Of a stretch of DNA of 32,765 nt, positions 8,813-16,164 are shown in pieces; position 1 is the first letter of the stretch, and each line of letters starts with the position of its first letter. Source of the DNA: JAJPXC01 sp964520525 (GTDB taxonomy: Bacteria > Bacteroidota > Bacteroidia > Bacteroidales > Muribaculaceae); NCBI GenBank assembly GCA_964520525.1, contig CAZFNR010000020.1, positions 1 through 32,765 of the forward strand. The letters run 5' to 3'. Below the pieces are notes generated by a model. The model saw only the letters and a program-made list of their open reading frames with translations, was not told the DNA's origin and did no database searches. A program made the position numbers and the translations under genes.

Positions 8813-9589
8813 ATGAAGCAACCATTATCATACATACATCCGGCGGCAAAAATCGCCCCAAGTGTGGTTATTGATCCGTTTGTGACAATTGACCAGAACG
8901 TTGAAATCGGTGAGGGTACTCGCATCGGCAGTAATGTCACAATCATGGAGGGTGCGCGCATCGGTAAAAATTGTACCATTTTCCCGGGAGCTGTTATTTC
9001 TGCGATACCTCAGGATCTGAAATTTCGCGGTGAGGACACTTTAGCAATAATCGGAGATAACACCACATTGAGAGAGTGTGTGACCGTCAACAGAGGTACG
9101 GCTGCAAAAGGGAAGACCGTGGTCGGTAGCAATTGCTTGATTATGGCTTATTCCCATATCGCACACGATTGTGTGATAGGCGACAATGTTATTATTTCTA
9201 ATGCGTCGCAAATTGCAGGCGAGGTGATTGTTGATAACTATGCGGTGATTGGTGGAGGCACGTTGATTCACCAGTTCTGCCATATCGGCCCTCATGTCAT
9301 GATTCAAGGCGGCGCGTTGGTCAACAAGGATATTCCGCCATATGTTAAGGCGGCGCGTGAACCAATCTCTTATGCGGGTGTCAATTCAATAGGATTGCGC
9401 CGTCGCAATTTCTCCGGCGATACTATTTTTGGGATTCAGGAGATTTATCGTTACCTATATCTGTCGGGACTGAATGTGTCGGATGCAGTGGAACGTATTG
9501 AGGCTGAACTTCCAGCAACTCCGGAGCGCGATGAAATCATCCTGTTTGTGCGTAACGCTAAGCGCGGTATTATTCGCGGATATGTGTAA
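8813..9589 (+). CDS. lpxA: Acyl-ACP:UDP-N-acetylglucosamine O-acyltransferase
   Basis: First step of lipid A synthesis: moves a hydroxyacyl chain from ACP to the 3-OH of UDP-GlcNAc. The 258 residues match the family. Hexapeptide repeats fill residues 8-190 (left-handed beta helix), the catalytic histidine is His118 in 'SHIAHDC', and the C-terminal helical domain runs from about 195 to the end ('GLRRRNFSGDTIFGIQEIYRYLY'). The ATG at 8813 starts directly before the first repeat 'YIHPAAKIAPS'. It is the last gene of the lpx cluster, 39 nt behind lpxC/fabZ, and ends at a very strong hairpin. Confidence 0.97.
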   Translation: MKQPLSYIHPAAKIAPSVVIDPFVTIDQNVEIGEGTRIGSNVTIMEGARIGKNCTIFPGAVISAIPQDLKFRGEDTLAIIGDNTTLRECVTVNRGTAAKGKTVVGSNCLIMAYSHIAHDCVIGDNVIISNASQIAGEVIVDNYAVIGGGTLIHQFCHIGPHVMIQGGALVNKDIPPYVKAAREPISYAGVNSIGLRRRNFSGDTIFGIQEIYRYLYLSGLNVSDAVERIEAELPATPERDEIILFVRNAKRGIIRGYV

Positions 9590-9601
9590 ATATCGCAATA
9601 A

Positions 9602-9655
9602 CATATAAAATTAACGAGGGCCGCATTTTTATGCGACCCTCGTTAATTTTATATG
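9602..9655. terminator. Long bidirectional terminator between lpxA and the DUF3127 gene
   Basis: A 54-nt inverted repeat: a perfect 19-bp outer stem (CATATAAAATTAACGAGGG with its complement), a single C-A mismatch, a 4-bp inner stem and a T-rich 6-nt loop. The AT-rich base of the stem gives a U-tract in both directions. It lies between convergent genes and should stop transcription from both sides. Confidence 0.9.
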
Positions 9656-9670
9656 GGTAATTATTCTGTT

Positions 9671-10039
9671 TTAGAAAGGTAGGTCGTCTTCTCCGGCTTG
9701 TGCTGCGGGCATAACGGGAGGGGGAGGAATGGTACCGAGATCAGAGTTGGTCGCTGTGTGCTCGGTAGCCGCGCCGGCGCTCTCTGCTTTCCAACCACGA
9801 ATACTTGTAAACCAACGGCCATTATATTCACGGCTCTCTATGTCGAAGCTTAGACGCACGTTGTCGCCAACGTTCAGAGGGTATTGGTCGGCGCGCTCGC
9901 CAAAGAAGTCGAAATGTACTTTTTTTGGATAAGTTTCTTGTGTTTCAAGAACATATTCTCGTTTTTTCCAAGGATTTCCTGCCTTTGAAGTGCCACTGAT
10001 TTCAGGCAAGGCAAGGATGATTCGGCCTGTTATTTCCAT
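9671..10039 (-). CDS. DUF3127 family protein with SSB-like tail
   Basis: A 122-residue protein of the Bacteroidetes DUF3127 family. Residues 1 to about 88 look like an OB fold ('MEITGRIILALPEISGTSKAGNPWKKREYVLE' start, then alternating strands ending 'WFTSIRGWKAE'). A low-complexity Ala/Pro/Thr linker follows, and the end is acidic: 'EDDLPF'. That tip closely resembles the DDDIPF tail with which single-stranded DNA-binding protein recruits replication and repair partners. A role as a nucleic-acid binding protein is therefore likely but is inference; it is not the standard SSB because it lacks the usual SSB N-terminal motif. It is a single-gene unit with its own promoter. Confidence 0.85.
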   Translation of the reverse strand: MEITGRIILALPEISGTSKAGNPWKKREYVLETQETYPKKVHFDFFGERADQYPLNVGDNVRLSFDIESREYNGRWFTSIRGWKAESAGAATEHTATNSDLGTIPPPPVMPAAQAGEDDLPF

Positions 10040-10106
10040 TTCTTGATATGTTTATTTTGTTGAATGATTTTATTTATAGAATAAGTTTGTCACAATTAAA
10101 CTGATA

Positions 10107-10138
10107 CAAATTTACTGATTGAATTTTCCAATACCAAA
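10107..10138 (-). promoter_or_regulatory. Bacteroidetes-type promoter of the DUF3127 gene
   Basis: On the minus strand: TTTG (10135-10138), 20 nt, then TAAATTTG (10107-10114), an exact fit to the -33/-7 consensus. The leader to the ATG at 10039 would be about 60 nt and AT rich. The promoter lies behind the 3' end of the GHL10-type gene and makes the DUF3127 gene independent of it. Confidence 0.75.
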
Positions 10139-10140
10139 TT

Positions 10141-11823
10141 TTATCGGAGAATTTTATTGACATCAACACTGCCGTTGGAATAAATAGTGCGTACAATGTA
10201 TAGTCCTTTGGATAGCGAGGCGCAATCAATGAACGCCGAAGAGGCATTAATGGCGATTAACCTAACCTGAATACCAGTTGTGGTGTAGATTTCGACGCGG
10301 TTTATTTCTCTTGAGCCTTCAATTTCGATGGCTTGATTGCAGAACCGGAATAGTGTCGGATTTGCGGATATATCATCGACTCCGGCTTCTGACGCAATCG
10401 CAGGAGAACTCTCAAAATATCCTTTATCAAAGGCTGTCACCGCAAATGATAAATCGGGGTTGTCGCTTGAGTAATTGAAGTGGTTATCTTTGACTATGTG
10501 GGCTGCCACTTTGTCGGGATTATTGGTGTCGACCGTATTGCCGTCGCAGAGGTATACCGAGTAGTATCTTATATCGGCATCGGTCGGGGCATCCCAATTT
10601 ATCTGATACTGGCCATTGATATATTCTTGGGTGACGTTTTGTGGTTTGTCGGGAGTCGTCACACCATTGTAATCCATTGTCGGTATGTGCGCCGGGTATT
10701 TGAAGTATTCGCTTTGTAGCTTGTCGTATAGGGCGGTTTCTCTTTCGTGAGTACCTATAACGTGTTCCGTGCGGAAAAAGCATACACCGCTCATTCCTTG
10801 TTTTGCTCTTATTTTGTCAATCTGGTCGTAAATCACTTCCGGTTCCCAGTCGTTGCTGCCATCGACCATTTTGTAGGGGGCTATTCCGACTACCAACTGG
10901 CGTCCGTCGCAGTTGTTAATCCATGTGTTCATGTGTGCGGAAAAGCCATATTTTTCATTCCAATACATTTGAGGTATGAGCAAATCGTGGTTGCCGGACT
11001 TCATCCACTGACAAGCGTCTTGATACACTCCATAGGCGGTCATATTGCTATAGCCTGGAAGATTCTTATAACAACCGATAGGAGCGGCTCCAACTTTAAT
11101 ATCAGGATTTATGGACTTGGCCATCTCATAAAATTCGGCTATAAACGTGTTTATGTTCTGTCGTCTCCAGTCGCTACGAGGTAATCCGTCGGGGTTATAA
11201 GCGGCGTATGTGTCATCGTCGGGCAGCCCGTCGGTTGACGGATACCTTGTGTAGTCGAAATTGACGCCATCGAAGTCGTAGTTTCGTATCAATTCGGAGT
11301 ATACATCTAACAAATAGCTGCGGACTTCAGGGTTGCCCGGGTCAAGATAGTATTCCGAACCTGATTTTTTGCATAACTGAGGGTGGGTTATGTAGACGTG
11401 TTTGCGGGGGTTGGCGGCATACTTCCCGGCATCGGTTGCCGAACCGATGCGGTATGGTACAATCCAAGCATGGCATTCCATATTGCGTTTATGGCATTCG
11501 TCAATTACGAACTGGCTCACGTCGTAGCTCATGTTGACGCTCGCGTTGCCGGTTATCCATCGCATGGTCGGCTGGTAGGATGATTCCCACGCTACATCGC
11601 CTTTTATCTGTGCTTGAAAAATTATTGTATTGAAGTTGGCTGCGGCCAATCGATCAAGAATTTTTATCATGGACTGTTTCTGACGTGACGGTGATGTTTC
11701 TCCAGCCGGCCAATCAAGGCCTGAGTTTGTTGTGAGCCATACCGCACGCACTTCACGTTTTGGTTGCGCAGTGAGGGGAATTGTGGCTATTCCGATAGCC
11801 AATGTGATAATGAGTGATTTCAT
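10141..11823 (-). CDS. Secreted GHL10 (family 10-like) glycosyl hydrolase
   Basis: A 560-residue exported protein. Residues 1-20 are a signal peptide ('MKSLIITLAIGIATIPLTAQ'). Residues from about 23 to 370 form a TIM-barrel domain of the GHL10/DUF187 type: 'REVRAVWLTT', 'NFNTIIFQAQIKGDVAW', 'MECHAWIVPYR' and 'YDFDGVNFDYTRYP' are its recognisable strands, and Asp/Glu at strand ends are candidate catalytic residues. An FN3-like domain follows (about 390-470), then a linker 'AGVDDI' and a terminal module ending 'LSKGLYIVRTIYSNGSVDVNKILR', which fits a C-terminal sorting domain. It likely cleaves a glycan outside the cytoplasm or at the surface; the substrate is unknown. It lies 45 nt behind the omega-amidase gene, and no promoter was found for it, so it may be the last gene of that transcript. 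Confidence 0.88.
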   Translation of the reverse strand: MKSLIITLAIGIATIPLTAQPKREVRAVWLTTNSGLDWPAGETSPSRQKQSMIKILDRLAAANFNTIIFQAQIKGDVAWESSYQPTMRWITGNASVNMSYDVSQFVIDECHKRNMECHAWIVPYRIGSATDAGKYAANPRKHVYITHPQLCKKSGSEYYLDPGNPEVRSYLLDVYSELIRNYDFDGVNFDYTRYPSTDGLPDDDTYAAYNPDGLPRSDWRRQNINTFIAEFYEMAKSINPDIKVGAAPIGCYKNLPGYSNMTAYGVYQDACQWMKSGNHDLLIPQMYWNEKYGFSAHMNTWINNCDGRQLVVGIAPYKMVDGSNDWEPEVIYDQIDKIRAKQGMSGVCFFRTEHVIGTHERETALYDKLQSEYFKYPAHIPTMDYNGVTTPDKPQNVTQEYINGQYQINWDAPTDADIRYYSVYLCDGNTVDTNNPDKVAAHIVKDNHFNYSSDNPDLSFAVTAFDKGYFESSPAIASEAGVDDISANPTLFRFCNQAIEIEGSREINRVEIYTTTGIQVRLIAINASSAFIDCASLSKGLYIVRTIYSNGSVDVNKILR

Positions 11824-11868
11824 GATAATTGCTGTGATGAAAACGTAATTATTATAAATACCGCTAAT

Positions 11869-12639
11869 TTACAAACTGAAGTGGTCATTATCTCGCCAAA
11901 CGGGGAATTTTTCGCGATATGATTCCATCTTATCTTTATCGAGCATTACCGTTACCATCCCATTTTCGCGCTTTGAGATGTCTTTTCCGACATAGTCGAC
12001 GGCAAATGTCATCTCGTTGGAATATTCTCCGTAGTCATCGCTACCGGTGCGATTGCATCCTACATAGTAGGCTTGGTTTTCTATTGCACGCGCAATCAAG
12101 AGGTGAGACCATGCGTATTGACGTGTTGTCGGCCAGTTGGCTGGAATTAGCATGAGGTCGTATTTGCAGTCCATGTTTCGGCACCAAGCAGGAAATCGAA
12201 GATCATAGCATACGATAAATGATATATTCCATCCTCGATATCTCACTACCGGAATTGGGAGATGTCCAACCGATAACAGCGAAGACTCGTTGCTCATCCC
12301 GAACAAATGGGCTTTGTCGTAAAACGTTACATCGCCTGATGGTTCGATGAAAAAGGCACGATTATAAAATTGTGATCCGTCGCGAGCGAGAAAACTTCCA
12401 CATATTGCGACATTATAGAGTGTTGCCCAGCATCTGAGAGCCTCCATGGTAGGACCATTGTTGGTCTCGGCCGCAGAAGACATAATTTGTCTATCCGGAA
12501 TAAAGCCGGTCGAAAACAATTCCGGTAGAACGACGATGTCAACATCTTTGTCAATCTTGCTCAATCCGTTGGCAACTGCAAACATATTTTCTGATTTGTC
12601 GCTCCAAACGATGTCGAGCGGTATGGCTGTAACTTTCAT
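11869..12639 (-). CDS. Carbon-nitrogen hydrolase, omega-amidase (YafV/Nit2-like)
   Basis: A 256-residue nitrilase-superfamily amidase. The Glu-Lys-Cys triad is complete: Glu40 in 'VVLPELF', Lys109 in 'YDKAHLF', Cys144 in 'VCYDLRFPAW'. This last motif together with 'NWPTTRQYAW' is characteristic of the YafV/Nit2 omega-amidases, which hydrolyse 2-oxoglutaramate and 2-oxosuccinamate and so repair or salvage transaminated glutamine and asparagine. The frame is open to 12729, but those extra 30 residues overlap the preceding gene and resemble nothing, so the ATG at 12639 ('MKVTAIPLDIVW') is preferred. It starts 4 nt after the stop of the acyltransferase, implying coupling. Confidence 0.92.
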   Translation of the reverse strand: MKVTAIPLDIVWSDKSENMFAVANGLSKIDKDVDIVVLPELFSTGFIPDRQIMSSAAETNNGPTMEALRCWATLYNVAICGSFLARDGSQFYNRAFFIEPSGDVTFYDKAHLFGMSNESSLLSVGHLPIPVVRYRGWNISFIVCYDLRFPAWCRNMDCKYDLMLIPANWPTTRQYAWSHLLIARAIENQAYYVGCNRTGSDDYGEYSNEMTFAVDYVGKDISKRENGMVTVMLDKDKMESYREKFPVWRDNDHFSL

Positions 12640-12643
12640 GAGT

Positions 12644-13183
12644 TTAATCAGTAGAGAAGTTTTCAGGATATCGAGCGATGGCTTTTCGGTAGTAATTCTT
12701 GATTGTTCGCATATCGCTGTCAACGTCACCTGTGGTTCTGAATGTATCGCGGATTCTGATGATTTTTTCTCCGTAATCTATCACACCGAGCAAAATGGGA
12801 ATATCGGCCTCGCGAGCTATAAATAGGAATCCTCGTCGCCATTTGTCAGTACGGCTTCTTGTTCCTTCGGGCGTGATAGCGATTGTTAGGCGTTGAGATT
12901 TATTCATCAATCTGACGATTTCGTCGGTTAATGCCGAGCCGTGTCTCCGTGGAACCGGGATACCTCCCATCGCTTTGAAGATCAGTCCAAGTGGGAAGAA
13001 AAACCATTGTTCTTTCATCAAGAAAGAAGCCTTGCGCCCGAGGGCGTTATATGCGAGTTTTCCAAGGATAAAGTCCCAGTTGCTTGTGTGTGGAGCTACA
13101 CAAATAATACACTTAGGATGGTCGGGGACGGTTATATCTAACCGCCACCCAGCCATCTTCAGAATCCATTGAGAAATAATCAT
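12644..13183 (-). CDS. PlsC-like 1-acylglycerol-3-phosphate acyltransferase
   Basis: A 179-residue lysophospholipid acyltransferase-family protein. The catalytic H(X4)D motif is 'HTSNWD' at residues 32-37, and the glycerol-phosphate binding motif 'PEGTRS' is at 105-110. A hydrophobic stretch around 60-72 probably associates with the membrane. It is shorter than E. coli PlsC (245 residues), as is common for this Bacteroidetes group, so the acceptor could be lysophosphatidate or another lysolipid. It lies 30 nt after the small conserved gene and 4 nt before the omega-amidase, in the run of genes behind thrC. Confidence 0.88.
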   Translation of the reverse strand: MIISQWILKMAGWRLDITVPDHPKCIICVAPHTSNWDFILGKLAYNALGRKASFLMKEQWFFFPLGLIFKAMGGIPVPRRHGSALTDEIVRLMNKSQRLTIAITPEGTRSRTDKWRRGFLFIAREADIPILLGVIDYGEKIIRIRDTFRTTGDVDSDMRTIKNYYRKAIARYPENFSTD

Positions 13184-13213
13184 CTCGTCGGTGGTTGGTT
13201 ATCGATGCGTGTC

Positions 13214-13558
13214 CTATGCTTCAGTTTTTTTATTGGACGGAAGAGCGCTGTTCATTATTTTTAAAATATCGTCAACTTTTGTGTTGAATTCTTTGACAAT
13301 TGAACAGTAGGCTTTTTTGAAATATTCGTTGCGTGCTTGCCGATATTCTTTTTTTGAAGTAAAGTCGCGAGGTGATTTGTCAAAGGAGAATGTAATATGC
13401 TCGATAGTGGAGAATTGTAATTTGGCGATTTGCCCGATAGCGTCTTCCATTTTCTCTTTGTCTATATCGTGAGCCAGTTCAATCGCAAGAATGCATTCCG
13501 ATGCCATGTCACCGCAAAGATATTTCACTTGTTTTTTGAGGTTGCGTTTGTTTGCCAT
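13214..13558 (-). CDS. Small conserved Bacteroidales protein of unknown function
   Basis: A 114-residue basic protein beginning 'MANKRNLKKQVKYLCGDMASEC' and predicted mostly alpha-helical, with no signal peptide or membrane segment. Proteins with this N-terminus occur in Bacteroides and relatives beside similar genes (recollection, not searched). A central 'SFDKSPRDFTSKKEYRQARNEYF' stretch is likely the best conserved part. I know of no function. It is the gene after thrC on the same strand with a 39-nt gap, and 30 nt separate it from the acyltransferase, so it is probably part of the same transcript. Confidence 0.72.
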   Translation of the reverse strand: MANKRNLKKQVKYLCGDMASECILAIELAHDIDKEKMEDAIGQIAKLQFSTIEHITFSFDKSPRDFTSKKEYRQARNEYFKKAYCSIVKEFNTKVDDILKIMNSALPSNKKTEA

Positions 13559-13597
13559 AATTAAAAAATGTTTTTAGGGTTGATAGATTATAGGGAG

Positions 13598-14902
13598 TTA
13601 CTGAGAGAGCAGAAATTTCTTGAAGCAAGCCATCGTGGGAGATAATTTCACTGTCGATTTCACCCCATGAGTGAAAGCGGCGAGCTTCTTCGGCACAGTG
13701 ATTTTCTCTCTGATTATGTTTTCAACTGTGTCCTTGAACTTAGCCGGATGTGCTGTTTCTAGGGCAATGCCAATTTCACCGGGCTTGAGTCCGTCGAGCA
13801 GACTTCTGTAGGCTACGGCTCCGTGAGGGTCAAGTAGGTAGCCCGTGCGCTTGTATGTTTCAGCAAGCGTACTGGATATTTCATCGTCGGTATATGTGAA
13901 GCCTGAAATTTCAGATTTAATCATTTCATGGCTATTGCCGTATAAATCAAGGATACGGGCAAAGTTGGACGGCGCGCCTACGTCCATTGCGTTGGCGATG
14001 GTAGCGATAGATGTTTTAGGCTCGTATTTCCCCGATAACAGGTATTGGTAAAATATATCGTTTCGGTTATTGGCTGCGATAAAGCGTTTGATGGGAAGCC
14101 CCATTCTTTTGCCAATTAAGGCTGATGTTATGTTCCCGAAGTTTCCACTCGGCACGGCTACCACTATGTTGTCAAGAGGTTCTCCCATTGCAGCCAATTG
14201 AGCGTAGGCGTAGAAGTAGTAGAACATCTGGGGAAGAAACCTGGCGATGTTAATGGAATTGGCTGATGTCAACATCATGTGGTCATTGAGTTCCTGGTCA
14301 AGGAACGCTCTTTTGACAAGGGATTGACAATCGTCAAATGTACCGCTAACTTCCAACGCTGTGATGTTGTTGCCGAGCGTGGTGAACTGCGCTTCCTGTA
14401 TGGGACTTACCTTTCCTTTTGGGTATAGGACAAACACTCTGACACCTGGAACGCCTATGAACCCATTTGCAACCGCACTTCCCGTGTCGCCTGAGGTTGC
14501 GACAAGCACGTTGACTTCCTTGCCTTTGTTGGCGTTGTTGAAATGTCCCAACAAACGAGCCATAAACCTTGCTCCAACGTCTTTAAATGCCAGTGTCGGG
14601 CCATGGAATAGTTCAAGAACATACTTGTTATCCTCGACTTTTTTCAGCGGGATATCGAAATTTAGGGTTTCCTTGACGATGTTTTTAAGAGTCTCAGACT
14701 CAATATCATCTCCAAACAAAGTGTTGGCAACGACATAGGCTATATCCTGCAACGGCATTTCGGCTATATTGTTGAAAAAAGCCTTGGGAATCTCATGAAT
14801 CTGTTCCGGCATATATAGCCCTCGATCCGGGGCAAGCCCTTTTACAACCGCATCGCGGAGTGATACTGATGGGGATTTATGTTCGGTGCTGTAATAATTC
14901 AT
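13598..14902 (-). CDS. thrC: Threonine synthase
   Basis: Last step of threonine synthesis: converts O-phosphohomoserine to threonine with pyridoxal phosphate. The 434-residue product has the family N-terminus 'MNYYSTEHKS'. The PLP lysine is Lys107 in 'GPTLAFKDVGARF', and the PLP phosphate/substrate loops 'VATSGDTGSAV' and 'VPSGNFGN' are present. The length fits the class of threonine synthase found in E. coli and Bacteroides. It is the third gene of the thr operon, 33 nt behind the ApgM-type kinase, completing the path from aspartate. Confidence 0.97.
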   Translation of the reverse strand: MNYYSTEHKSPSVSLRDAVVKGLAPDRGLYMPEQIHEIPKAFFNNIAEMPLQDIAYVVANTLFGDDIESETLKNIVKETLNFDIPLKKVEDNKYVLELFHGPTLAFKDVGARFMARLLGHFNNANKGKEVNVLVATSGDTGSAVANGFIGVPGVRVFVLYPKGKVSPIQEAQFTTLGNNITALEVSGTFDDCQSLVKRAFLDQELNDHMMLTSANSINIARFLPQMFYYFYAYAQLAAMGEPLDNIVVAVPSGNFGNITSALIGKRMGLPIKRFIAANNRNDIFYQYLLSGKYEPKTSIATIANAMDVGAPSNFARILDLYGNSHEMIKSEISGFTYTDDEISSTLAETYKRTGYLLDPHGAVAYRSLLDGLKPGEIGIALETAHPAKFKDTVENIIREKITVPKKLAAFTHGVKSTVKLSPTMACFKKFLLSQ

Positions 14903-14935
14903 TTTGATATGGGTTTTATGTCGAATTTTTGGTTG

Positions 14936-16147
14936 TCAATTTAAAAACAGTCTGATAAACTCATCCGTACCCAAAGTTCCGAAAGAGCCGTTTTTCGCCG
15001 TTATTTCGGAAAAGGTGCTGATCCCATCCGGTTGTTGACCTGGTTTGACAATAACAAAAGGTACTGGATCGGAGGCGTGAGTTTTTAGCCTGCAAGGGGT
15101 GGGGTGGTCAGGGAGGAGAGCGATGGCTATGGGCTCGTCCATTCTTTTGATTTCGGTGATGATTGGGGCTATAAGACGTTCGCTTAGGTATTCTATAGTC
15201 CTAATTTTCAAATCTATGTTCCCTTCATGTCCAGCTTCGTCGCTCGCTTCGACGTGAATGAATATAAAGTCCGCGCCGTTTCGAAGCGCATCGATAGCTG
15301 CTTTGGCCTTGCCTTCGTAGTTTGTGTCGTAAAGCCCTGTCGCACCATCGACCATGATGGGCTTCAGCCCGGCGTAAATGCCGATTCCTCGGATTAGGTC
15401 GACCGCCGATATAACACACCCATTTTTTATGCCAAACAATTGGGATAGTGTTGACATTGTTGGCTTGTATCCTGGCGACCATGGCCAAATGCTGTTGGCC
15501 GGGTCTTTGCCTTCGGCGATACGGCGTATGTTGATTGGATGCCGGGATAAGAGTTTCTGTGATTCTAAAATCAGATTGTTTATAAGGGCCGCTGTGTGGT
15601 TGGCCTTGTCAGACAGCGGTTTTACGAGAACTTCTTTATATGGGGTGCCCGGAACGTCATGGGGCGGTGTGCAGTCAAGATGTTTATCTGCGTTCTTAAT
15701 TTTCAGCAGGTGACGATATGACACGCCCGGATAGAACGATACCTCGTCATTGCCAAGTTGCGCTTGCAGAAAATTGATAAGTTCTGTAGCCTCGTCGGTG
15801 GAAATATGCCCTGCTGAATGGTTTTTTATAAGACCATTAGGGTCAATGCTAATCAAATTGCATCTCATCGCCATCTCGTCAGGTTTGATGTCGATGCCCA
15901 TGCTTGCCGCTTCCAAAGAACCTCGTCCTTCAAAAACTTTTGAGACATCATATCCCAATACTCCGAGGTTGGCAATCTCGCTGCCCGGATGGTATCCTTC
16001 TGGCACTGTCTTTAGCATGCCTAATTGTCCATTGCGTGCCAAATAGTCCATTGCCGGAGTTTCGGCTACCTCAAGAGGCGTTTTGCCACCGAGATTGTCG
16101 ATTGGTTCGTCGGCCATTCCATCGCCAAGAATAATAATATGCTTCAT
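14936..16147 (-). CDS. Proposed homoserine kinase, ApgM (cofactor-independent PGM) family
   Basis: A 403-residue protein of the ApgM branch of the alkaline-phosphatase superfamily. It shows the metal-binding start 'ILGDGMADEP' (7-14), the likely nucleophile Ser56 in 'HPGSEIANLGVLGYD', and later 'HVEASDEAGHEG' and 'ALLPDHPTP' as the other metal ligands. Such genes are often annotated as phosphoglycerate mutase. However, family model TIGR02535 proposes homoserine kinase, and genetic data from Bacteroides thetaiotaomicron support that role (established knowledge as I recall it). Here it sits between thrA and thrC where thrB is missing, which fits. The ATG at 16147 gives the normal N-terminus; an upstream ATG at 16168 would overlap the thrA stop as ATGA and remains possible. 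Confidence 0.88.
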   Translation of the reverse strand: MKHIIILGDGMADEPIDNLGGKTPLEVAETPAMDYLARNGQLGMLKTVPEGYHPGSEIANLGVLGYDVSKVFEGRGSLEAASMGIDIKPDEMAMRCNLISIDPNGLIKNHSAGHISTDEATELINFLQAQLGNDEVSFYPGVSYRHLLKIKNADKHLDCTPPHDVPGTPYKEVLVKPLSDKANHTAALINNLILESQKLLSRHPINIRRIAEGKDPANSIWPWSPGYKPTMSTLSQLFGIKNGCVISAVDLIRGIGIYAGLKPIMVDGATGLYDTNYEGKAKAAIDALRNGADFIFIHVEASDEAGHEGNIDLKIRTIEYLSERLIAPIITEIKRMDEPIAIALLPDHPTPCRLKTHASDPVPFVIVKPGQQPDGISTFSEITAKNGSFGTLGTDEFIRLFLN

Positions 16148-16164
16148 GATAGGAATTATATCAA

